Source of the DNA: Phaeosaccion multiseriatum
Lineage: Eukaryota; Ochrophyta, other classes
NCBI GenBank assembly: GCA_965112735.1
Contig: OZ218960.1
Span: 1,674,001-1,738,000 of the forward strand
DNA: 64,000 nucleotides
Direction: 5' to 3'
The translations under genes and the position numbers were made by a program. Under the pieces are notes generated by a model. It was not told where the DNA came from, did not search any database, and saw only the letters and a program-made list of their open reading frames with translations. Positions 33,330 through 45,860 of this stretch are shown here, piece after piece (position 1 is the first letter of the stretch; every line of letters begins with the position of its first letter).

Positions 33330-33637
33330 ACCAAGTGGCCCTACTTGAGCGGTGCGTGGTCCTTCCAGAAGCGGTGGCTCTGCATGTGCGTTCTCTTTCC
33401 CCTGACTAACCAACAAACAGACAACTGAACCATTTAATACTTTGCCCTCCCTGATTACTACCAGGACTAGCTGTTACTCTGTCTGAGCCGTGCGTGGTAG
33501 CTCTCTCTACCTCTCCTTGACTGACTAACACACTTACAAGCAGACCACGTTCAACATGCAAAACTGCTCAGCTCTCCCTGAGAGCCATGCGTGGTCCTTC
33601 ACTTCGCTCTTCCTGACCAACTGAACAACCAACTCCT
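33330..33637. repeat. Degenerate copies of the DUF3228-like gene's last codons, downstream of its stop
   Basis: The 3'-terminal coding bases of the minus-strand gene (33638-33670, encoding FWKDHAPLK and the stop) recur nearly perfectly at about 33343-33373 (ACTTGAGCGGTGCGTGGTCC...) and in weaker form at about 33485-33505 and 33580-33602. The spacing is roughly 60-140 bp. The copies sit between this gene and the transporter, where both 3' ends meet. Confidence 0.75.
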
Positions 33638-35893
33638 TTACTTGAGCGGTGCGTGGTCCTTCCAGAAGTTGTAGCTTTCCATGTACTTTGTCTTGTCCAG
33701 CGGCACCCCTGAGCCCCCCTCTTCCGCCCCCAGTGCATTGCGCATCATCGTGATGGGCTGCATGGGGATCTCATGGTCCACATCCTTAGGGGGGTGGTTG
33801 GGTGGGATGGCAGTGGATGGAGGGGAGGGGATGGCAGTGGATGGAGGTGAGGGGATGGCAGTGTGTGGAGGGGAGTGCATTGCGCATCGACGTGATGGGC
33901 TGCATGGGCATCTCATGGTCCACATCCTTAGAGGGGTGGGTGGGTGGGATGGCAGTGGATGGACGGGAGGGGATGGCAGTGGATGGAGGTGAGGGGCATG
34001 GCAGTGGATGGTGGTGCGGGTAGGGCTGTGAGGGAGGATGGCAGGGGACTACCACCGCCACTGACCTGAGCCTTGACTGAGATAATTCCCCAGGGGGCAG
34101 TGGCCGTCATGCTGTCGTTACTCCCTTCTTCGGCTCCCTTGGCAGCATTCTCCATGCGAATTTGTTCCCTGTTTGAGTTGATAGAATTCGATTTGGAATT
34201 TACAGCAATGATGTGTCATGTTGTCAGGGGGGAGAAATGAGGTGAAACAAAAATGGGGGGAGTTGTCAGTTTGCAGTTTTCAGTTCATGTGACCTTCGTA
34301 TCGAAAACACCAAAAATGGACTTGATACTGATCAGGTCAAATAAACTGAACACTGCAAACTGAACACCACAATGGGATGGATATCGAAGCTTGAAGTTGT
34401 CGGCAAAGTAGGGTCGTCATCCACTGCCATCCCATCAACTGCAAACTGATACTGAATCAAGGTACCAACGGCCGATATCGATATAGAAATCGAATGCTTA
34501 CCGCGAGTAAAGGATAATGTCGAGGAACTTCGCCTCGGGAGCGTCGAAAGTGTCACGCGGGAACCACTGAGAGAGCACGGGCAGCTCCTGAGCAGGGGGA
34601 GGGGAGGAGGTGGGGGAGGAGAGGAGGGAGGTGGGGGAGGAGAGGAGGGAAGGGAGGAGGATGTGATAAAAGACAAGAATTCGGTTTCAAGAGCTGTACT
34701 CAGCGGAAGCATGCACGCACGCCCATACGCACCTCCGCTGTGCGCGCCTCATAGCCCGAGCGCAGTAAGTGTCTGTTGTCAGGAGTGATCTCCACCTGGC
34801 CGACGGCAGCGGACAGGGCAGAAGGCAGGAAGGAAGGAAGGAAGGAAGGAAGGGAGGAGGGCAGGCAGGCGGGCAGGAAGGAAAAGGAGAAGAAAAAGGA
34901 AAAGGAAAAGGAAGGAAGTTTGTGAGTCAATCAGTAAGGCTTCCTCCTTCCCTCTCTCTCCTCCCTCCCCTGCCTCCCCTGCCTCCCTCCCTCCCTCCCT
35001 CCCTCCCTCCCTCCCACTTGCCATGCTCGTCTTGACTCCGGCGAAGTTAGGCATAAAGATGTGCTTACAAAACGGAGCGTAACCGTCCACGAGAGGCGCC
35101 CCTTCCTTGTGCGCCTTGTTGACAGCATCTTGGAAGGCTTTTGGGTCGTACTGCACTTGTGTGCCCGTGTAGTTTGGGTCATCGAACTGGCGCATAGCAA
35201 AGGCATCTAGGCAGACAGGTAGCACAGATACACAGGGAGGGGGCGCGGGGGGGTGGCAGTGGATAGAGGGTGAGCAGAGAGCAAAGGAGAGAGGGCGAGC
35301 AGAGAGAAGAGGGAAGAGGGTGAGTAGCTAGAGAGTAGGAGACGGAGCAGCGGGAAGAAAAGAGGATGGGAGGGACCAAATAAAGAACAGTAGTAGTAGA
35401 CATGTGGAATGAGCAAGGTCTGACTCCGACACTCGGGTAGGGGGTGTACTTACTGCAAAGACATCTTTCCAAAGGCTTCTGTGAGAGTTTTGAGACGATA
35501 GCCTCCACTACCCTGGGCCCCTCCTACCCCCCCCCCTCCTCCCTCCATCCATCCATGTAGAGTCAATAGACAGCCTAACTAAAGGTCCAGTGCTTCATAG
35601 TGCTGATATGATAGGGACCGGGCCCTAGGTAGCCTTTCGAGCTGTATCATATTACTTTCCTCCCCAGCAATCAATCACACTTCCTCCTTTGGCCGCAGGA
35701 CCAGACACGACCTCTCTCCCAACTAGCGCACTGGCGACCGACTCTAGCCACTGCCACCACCGACTCACCCATTACCATCACGGGCTCCTCTTGCTCGGCG
35801 CCGACTGATCCTGCTGCGGCCATTGCTGCCATATTTCTGCGCGGGATACTTGCAAGAGGGGCAGAGCTGGCGAGAGGGCTAGTGCAGACTCTC

Positions 35894-35931
<38 letters not shown>

Positions 35932-36163
35932 TCCTCCTGATGCTACCGAAGACAGAGATAGGAGCGCCTGAGGGGGTGCTGCAATGAACGCTGTGGCTGC
36001 TGGGGCGAGGAGAGGGATACAGGCACAGAAGGGAGGAGCAAGAGGGACAGAGAAGGAACAGCGTGGTGATGCTTTCCAAGTCCCAATGACTCCACACACA
36101 CATACACACACCCCTACCTGTTGCAAATCCTCTTAGCAGCGTCACGGCCAGAAGCTGTCGCAT
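33638..36163 (-). CDS. DUF3228-like protein with N-terminal leader (303 aa)
   Basis: Function unknown. Eight exons join in phase: 36163-36118, 35996-35769, 35507-35454, 35206-35022, 34795-34733, 34587-34502, 34168-34066, 33784-33638. The core reads FAMRQFDDPNYTGTQ, PFCKHIFMPNFAGVKTSM, VEITPDNRHLLRSGYEAR, ELPVLSQWFPRDTFDAPEAK, FLDIILYSREQIRMEN and ends MMRNALGAEEGGSGVPLD. From memory this matches the conserved DUF3228 family of bacteria, algae and plants; a profile search would settle it. Residues 1-100 (MRQLLAVTLLRGFATA, a poly-Ala run, PRRNMAAMAAAG) are an added leader, plausibly for mitochondrion or plastid. Intron 4 has donor ATG/GCAAGT, a GC-AG intron: using it restores both phase and protein alignment. 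Two exon-derived duplications lie nearby. Confidence 0.72.
33875..33962 (-). pseudogene. Truncated copy of DUF3228-like last exon, inside intron 7
   Basis: About 88 bp resemble 33733-33820 with only a few changes. On the minus strand it keeps the acceptor-like CTCTAAG and encodes DVDHEMPMQPITSMRNAL before diverging. It lacks the remaining two thirds of the exon and the stop. If used as an acceptor it would give a truncated protein, so it is either a decoy or silent. Confidence 0.7.
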
Positions 36164-36252
36164 GAGGTAAGAGGAGAGAGGAGAGGAGAGACGATGGAGG
36201 GGGATTGCTCGGTGCTGCCAACTGTGATCACCGTATAACCAAAGAGTGAGGG

Positions 36253-36780
36253 GCAATTGGCGGAAGGCTGGCCTGCTTCCTGCTTCTGGGCTGGCCTCTC
36301 TCAGAAGCATGTCAGGGGCCGACCTGTAATCAGATAATCTTGTCCAGGGTCGACTCCCTCCCTCCCTCCCTCCCTCCCTCCCTCCCTCCCTCCCTCCCTC
36401 CCTCCCTCCCTCCCTCCCTCCCTCCCTCCCTCCCTCCCTCCCTCCCTCCCTCCCTCCCTCCCTCCCTCCCTCCCTCCCTCCCTCCCTCCCTCCCTCCCTC
36501 CCTCCCTCCCTCCCTCCCTCCCTCCCTCCCTCCCTCCCTCCCTCCCTCCCTCCCTCCCTCCCTCTCTCCCTCCCCCTCTCCCTCCCTCCCTCCCTCCCTC
36601 CCTCCCTCCCTCCCTCCCTCCCTTGCTTCCTGCTTCTGGCCGGCGCCAGAGGGCCTGCTTCCTGCTTCTGGCCGGCGCCAGCCGGCCTGCTTCCTGCTTC
36701 TGGGCTGGCCTCTCTCAGAAGCATGTCAGGGGCCGACGCTATCGAGAATGTGGGCGATAGTGTATCAGGGGTTGATGGCA
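36253..36780. repeat. (CTCC)n run of about 270 bp between direct repeats
   Basis: An almost pure CTCC repeat (36353-36622) lies between two copies of a segment containing GGGCTGGCCTCTCTCAGAAG and TGTCAGGGGCCGAC (about 36285-36326 and 36697-36737). Extra partial units (GCCTGCTTCCTGCTTCTGGC) sit at 36630-36690. From 36737 the sequence continues into the dispersed element also seen, inverted, at 53612. This is the upstream flank of the DUF3228-like gene. I see no gene up to 37578. Confidence 0.85.
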
Positions 36781-37578
36781 AGGACCGGCTGGACCACAAC
36801 CAATGCGCGTGCATCACCGGCACGAGAACCCCGACCCCCCCACACACATACTGAAGGCTGCAATTCCCCTGAAGGGGCAGGTGTTGTTAATCAACGACGT
36901 TTAATTATAATTCTAATAAATTTCATTTTAATTTTTTTTAAATAATTAATTCAATTAATTGAATGAATATACTTTAAAGCACCTTATGTTACAATAGCGC
37001 TTTTGTGCTCTGGGGTGGGCATTTTTCTTTTTATCGTACAAAGATTGCGGTGATGATACAAGTCAGGCACCACTGCTCCCCTCCTTGTAAGCACGCTGCG
37101 GCATGCCTGTTAATAATACAGTCGTGATAAACGTATCACTTCCCCTCTCCTCTCTTCTCCTCTCGCCTCTCCGTCTCCCGTTCTCTCAGTGTGTGCCTCG
37201 AGTAATTCGGGGGGTCTGAAGATAGTTACGTTGTCGTGCTCGCGTTCCTTCCTTTGAACCAAAGCAAACCCAAACTAGTCTTGCAACCCCCCTTACCTAC
37301 GGAGTGGTCATTGAATAACCAACACACACACACACCAAGTTCTCCCTCCCTTCGTGCCCCTAACAGTTTTGGGTACCCCCCCAAACCCCCATCCCCTCCC
37401 GCTACTTCACCTCCGTCACCAGGACCTGCTCGCTGCCACTCCGCTGCGCTCTTCTCCCCCGACTCGGATCGCATATTTCTTCGCTGACACATCCATCCAT
37501 GATGTCGCTTCGAAGAAACACATTCTTGTAATAACCCCTCCCCACCCCCCACCCCCTGCTCACATCGCCTGGTAAGCC

Positions 37579-40500
37579 TTAGAAGGCCTCCTCTTCGTCT
37601 GGGAAAAAATTCTTCCTCATCTTCCTCTTGCTGTTCATCCCCTCCTCCTCCTCCCCCCCCTCCTCCTCCTCCTCCTCCTCCTCCTCCTCCTCCTCCTCCC
37701 GTGTCACCAACTGCTGCTGCTGCATCACCGACTGCTCCTCCACGAGCTGTGCGTGGTGGCGAGTGATCCAAGAGTGCTCAAGGGCGTCATGCACAGAGAG
37801 CCTCTTGTCCGGATCCGCCTCCATCAGCCGTGAGATAAAGTCCATCGCATCGAGAGACACCTCTGCCCACGCAGGCATGGTAAATTCAAACTCACATTCT
37901 CTGTTGCGCCGCAGAATGTCCGCCATCTCTCGGGCCTGCCCCTCCTCCTCGTCCTCCTCGTCCTCCTCCTCCTCCTCCTCCTCCTCGTCGTCCTCCTTGT
38001 CGAAGGGAGCCTCAACGTCGAAAATGCTTCCCATGATACTCCCTTCCTCATCCTCTTTGGGAAGAGCACAAAAGGGCTCATAGCCACAGAGGCTCACAAA
38101 CGCCACCACCCCCGCGGAGAACTCGTCCACTTTGTTGACATAGTACGCATTCTCAGGAGCCGCTGGAGGACCAACAGGAGAACCAACAGGAGCAGCGGCT
38201 GATGATGATGCGGCGGCGTCCCCCTCGCCTTCTGGTGTAGAAAGCGCATTGTTGTTGTTGCCCTTCTCCCCCCCCTCTTCCTGCCCATCACCCTCCTCCT
38301 CCTGCTGCTCCTCCTCCTCCCTCGCCTCCTCCTCCGGAAAGTTCACGACACCAACCACCTCAAACGCGCATAACTTCTCTCCTGCCGGGGACCCAAAGAC
38401 CCTAAACTCGCATTCGCCCTCCGCTTCCGCCACTCTGCTCTCCACCCCTGCCCCTATCCCATGCAATGCCCCTGCCCTTCCTCCTCCTTCTTCTTCTTCC
38501 TCTTGCTCGTGTATCTCCAGGGGTTGCAGTGCCAACCCCCCCACCCCCCCGAGAATCTCTGGAGCCGCGTAACCTGCCGTCCCGCAGCGGCCCGAGAGCA
38601 GACCCTTCTCGTCGACTCGTTCGGCCATGTGGAAGTCCACGAGGCTCACGTGAAGCGGGGCACACAAGAGCCCGGGCCTATGCAAAGCAACATGACGACG
38701 AGGGGGGAGGAGGGAGGTGAGGTGTGCGGACCAGGTGATACGTAAGTGTGGGGGGGGAGGGGAAGCGAAGGGAGGAGGACAAGAGGAGGAGAAGGGAGAG
38801 GAGGAGGAGGAGGAGGAGGAGGAGGAGGAGGAGGAGGAGGAGGAAGAGGAGGAAGAGGAGGAGGAGGAGGAGGAGGAGGAGGAGGAGGAGGAGGAGGAGG
38901 AGGAGGAGGAGGAGGAGGAGGAAGAGGAGGAGAAAATGAAAGAAAAAAAAAGCAGAAAAGAAAAGGAAGACAACACACTTACGCTTTCGACGCAGTGGCG
39001 GGTTGGTAGTCTACATACTCGCAGAGGCCGTCGTCACTTCCTTCCTCATCACTCTCCTCCTCGTCAGGCGTGTACTTATCGCGCTGCTTGGAGGGGAAGC
39101 TGAAGCTTGCCGGGCTGTCAAAGCGAAGACAGCAGTCCTCCTCTACACCTCCCCTATCGGCAGCAGCAGCAGCACCACCACCACCACCACGACGCAGTGA
39201 TGACTCCTCCTCCCCCCCCTCCTCCTCCTCCTCCTCAAAGGAAGGGGTAGGGGGCGCAACTATGACAAGGTTGGAAGGCTTAATGTCTCGATGCGCGCAG
39301 CCCGAGCCCCTCATCGTTCGAATGCCCAGTAACAGACTTCTCATCACGCTGGCCACCACCGCCTCTTCCAAGGCACCCTCCCTCGTCACCACGTCCAGCA
39401 AGGTTTCCGTGCCGACGTGTTGAGACTCCACAAGGAAAAAGTCTTGTGTCTCGTAACAGCCGTGGAAGAGAGCGATGCCCGAGGAGGATGGCAGTGGATG
39501 GGAGGAGAAGGTCGAGGGCGTCTGCGGCTGTGACACCTCCTCCTCCTCCTCCTGCTGCTGCTGCTGCTGCTGCTGCTGTGAAAGGGACTCCGAGAAGGTA
39601 TGGAGGGCCCTCTGCGACAAGTGTGCGTGCAAGAGCGTGCCTCTCACAACGGCGTGTGTGTGCCCCCTCTCCGCCCCCTCCTCTCCAAGCTTGTGCTTGT
39701 TGTAGACTTGGAGCATGCAGGACCGCCCCAGGGTACCGTCCGTCTGAGGATGGGCAAGGAATGGCAGGGGATAGCAGGGGATGGGGTAGAGTGAGTGTAT
39801 GAAAACACGAAGCAGCAGCAGCAGCAGCAGCAGCAGAAGAAGAAGAAGACACGCATTCTTTGTGCTTACTTACCCGTCCGAATCGCCGCCTCGCGCCCGA
39901 TATCAGTTGCCGAAAGCTCTCGCAACCCCCTCCTCCTCCTCCTCCAATATCAAGAGCAGGAGGCAGGTCGTACAATTCGTCGATTCGCCTTGGGGCAGCC
40001 CTGCTTCTGAAGAGGGCTAGCCAGCCCTCTGTGTCTCGGACACTTGTGGACCTGAGGAGAAGGACTGAGCCCGTGGATGGGCTGGCCACTCGCACCAGCT
40101 GGCTCCGGGAAGGGGACGATGGACAGGATATGAGTGTGACGGAGCAACCGTTGAGTGGAAATGCACCCACCTGAGACAGAGAGAAAGAGAGAGAGAGGGA
40201 GAGGGGGGGAAAGGGGGGGGGGAGGAGGAAGGGAGGGAGAGGGAGGGGGAGGGAGAAGAACGTGAGGGCAAGAGAAGCTCCACCAACGATTCTGCTGTAA
40301 GCGGTATCCGCCAAGAGCTCGTCATTTTCTCGCCCTAAGCACGGTACTCACAAGGAAGACAGAGCAGCCACAAAAAAAGACGCCGCCCCCCCCCCCCCCC
40401 CCCCGCCCAATCAAATAACGGCCCTTCTGCTAGTCACTCCCAGTGACTTACTACTGCTCACTCTCAATGGCTTACCACAGCTCACTCCCAGTGACTTAGA

Positions 40501-42542
40501 TGACTTACCAAAAGCTGGTCTTGCAAGAAGCTCTGTCGGCGGCCTGCCAGTGGGGTGTGGGTGTGGGGGCTCTCGTTGCTGCCGCCCACGGTGGCGGCAG
40601 GGGCGGCTACAGACGACCCAGCAATTGGTGATACAGCAGCAGAAGAGATGGTAGCGGACGCTGTAGGAGTGGCGGCAGCAGCGTCATCGCCCCCGGTGGG
40701 CAGTGCGAGGCGGTACTCAAGGAGATAGTGCTGCAAGAGCACAAGACAGCCCGGCTTGATCCACTTGACCTGCTCCTCCTCTTCCTCCTCCTTCTCCGTC
40801 TCCTGCTCCTCCCTCTCTTCCTCCTCTCCAGAAAGACCGACACCGCCACCGACAAGGGTCGAAGACGAGGAGAGCGACAAGAGTACGTCGGCACCCTCGC
40901 TGATGCGGTAGGCCTGATGTGGCTCGAGCATTGCAAAATCCGCTGCCACTGCCGCTGCAACTGCTTGTCTCTCCGTTTCTTCCCCTCCCACCCCCACCTT
41001 CTCCTGTTGAGCAGCAGCAATAGCAGCAGCATCATCCCGCTCTTGTGCGGTCCCTATTGCTGTTGTTGCCGCCGCCGCCGCCGCCGTCGTTGCTGCTGCT
41101 GCTGCTGCTACGCCAAGGTCCTCCACAGCCACCATGGGGAGCGACCAAGGGAAGGGCGATAACATGCCTGCCTCGTGGTTGGGGATGGCAGCCGAAGGAA
41201 GCTCTGCAAGGATGGAGGGCAGCATCCACGAGGGAGATGATGACGCCGCACATCGCGTTGGAGGAAGAGGAGTGCCGCCTGGCATCGTCACTCGGCACCC
41301 CCCACTGCAACAGAGGGGTAGCACGAGCTGCTCCAAGTCCTCCTCCTCGTCCTCCTCCTGCTCTTTGTCCACCTCCTCCTCTCCCTCCTGGTCCTCTTCC
41401 TTCGTCTCCTCCTCGTACTCCTGCTGCTGCTGCTGCTGCTGCTGCTCCTCCTGCTCCTCTTGCTCTTTGCGTCCATTCTGAGCCCCTTCTGTCGACCAAG
41501 CAGACTGCAACGATTCATTCCGTTTTCCCTTAAAACTTCCCCGTTCCTCCTCCCCTTCCGAGTCCGGTGCTGTCTCCAATGAGAAGCGCCCGTCGTCAGC
41601 CGCTGCTGCTCGGTCTTTTTCTCCTATTTTGGGCCCAAAGTGGACAGAGAGGGCACCGATGACCTTCCCCAGCCAACCGAGCCCTCCTCTCTTCTGCTGC
41701 TTGCGCTGCTGCTGGTGCTGCTGCCACCGCTGTTGATTCGCATTCTGCCACCTCTCCTGTTGCTGCTCCTGCTGCTGTTGCTTCGCTTTCTGCCGCCTCT
41801 CCTGCTGCTGCTCCTGTTGCTGCTGCTGCTCCTGCTGCTGGTGCTGGTGCTGGTCCTGCTCTTGCTGCTGTTGCTTCTGTTGCTGTTGTTGCTTCGCTTT
41901 CTGCTGCCTCTCCTGATCCTCCTTAAATTCTTGCTCCTCCTGCTGCTTCTGCTTTGTTGGCCACAGGAAACCCTGCTTCTTCACGGACTCAACCGAGTCT
42001 TTCGGCCCTTCGCCACGAGCCTCCGGCACCCGCTGGCCAGTCTCCATGGTGGTGGTGCTGCTGCTGCTCATCATTCTACCTTCCCCGTTCATGCTGTTGC
42101 TGAAGGATGAATGCAATTCTAGTACCGCGGCCTTGTTACAGAAGCCGTGACGACAAAAGCCTCCATCCAAATCGTAGCCTTCTTCTAGGCTCTGCTGCTC
42201 TGGATGGTGAAAGCCGCCGCTGGGGCAGCGTTGCCAGCTCTTGTTGCTGCCAGTACTACTGCTGCTGTTGCTGAGATTACCAGGGGTGGGAGTGGGTCTC
42301 GACCTGTGCATATCCGGTGGGTGAAGACCCCGCACATCGGAGCCGCCGAGCCTTTCGGGGCCAAGCGGGTGGCCAACATCTGTGCCCGTCGCCGGCCCCG
42401 GGCTGTACAGAGAGAAGGAGCGGCTTCGTGAGTCCGGAGTGCATAGCGATGCTGTCTCCCCCTCGTCCACAAAAACCTCAAGGTCTAGTCCTTCCAAATC
42501 CTTGGCGGAGAGAGGGAATATCCCAATCCCGTGAGATTCCAT
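37579..42542 (-). CDS. PH-domain protein kinase, CAMK/AGC-like, poly-Q rich (1396 aa)
   Basis: Putative Ser/Thr kinase. Four exons join in phase: 42542-40509, 40170-39874, 39743-38983, 38677-37579. The first exon is low complexity (Q, E and A runs). At about residues 592-735 a PH-like fold appears (WIKPGCLVLLQHYLLEYRL, a 55-residue insert, then VGAFPLNGCSVTLIS and ending TEGWLALFRS). The kinase catalytic loop HRDIKPSNL is near residue 928, followed after a long insert by VDFHMAER near 1045 and GTAGYAAPEIL. The metal-binding DFG is DFH here, and I see no clear glycine loop, so activity is uncertain. The C-lobe (FSAGVVAFVSLCGYEPF, then DFISRLMEADPDKRLSVHDA and LEHSWI) is typical of CAMK-type kinases, split by acidic inserts. 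The open frame extends upstream of 42542 without another ATG (to about 42690), so an earlier start exon is possible. It lies 356 bp after polyubiquitin on the same strand. Confidence 0.75.
38795..38935. repeat. (AGG)n run in kinase intron 3
   Basis: About 135 bp of nearly pure AGG trinucleotide on the plus strand; on the transcribed strand this is a CCT polypyrimidine tract ahead of the DFH exon. It generates long artefactual E, G, R, S and P frames. Confidence 0.92.
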
Positions 42543-42898
42543 CTCTCGGCTCTCGGCAAAGCAGCAGTCATCAACTACAAGAGGACAAGCGAGGCCCAAG
42601 CGACAAGCCGCGCGAATAATGTCTTTCCGCTCCTTCTTTGTGGACCAGGAGAGGAGGGGGTACCATAAAAGTGAATATGCTGGAAGGGGAAACGAATATT
42701 ATTCATATTTTTTGCCCCCTTAAAGTGCCATCTGCCGTCGCGCAAATGACGTAATAAATCAAATCAACGCCTTTTTCTATCATCCCACCAAGGGGAAAGA
42801 GCAAGGTTTGGAGGAGGAGGGCGAGAGTCACGCATATTACAATGAGACGAGTGCAACTACATCATTAAACTGTTCAGAATGGCCCGACTGAGATACAA

Positions 42899-45860
<2,962 letters not shown>

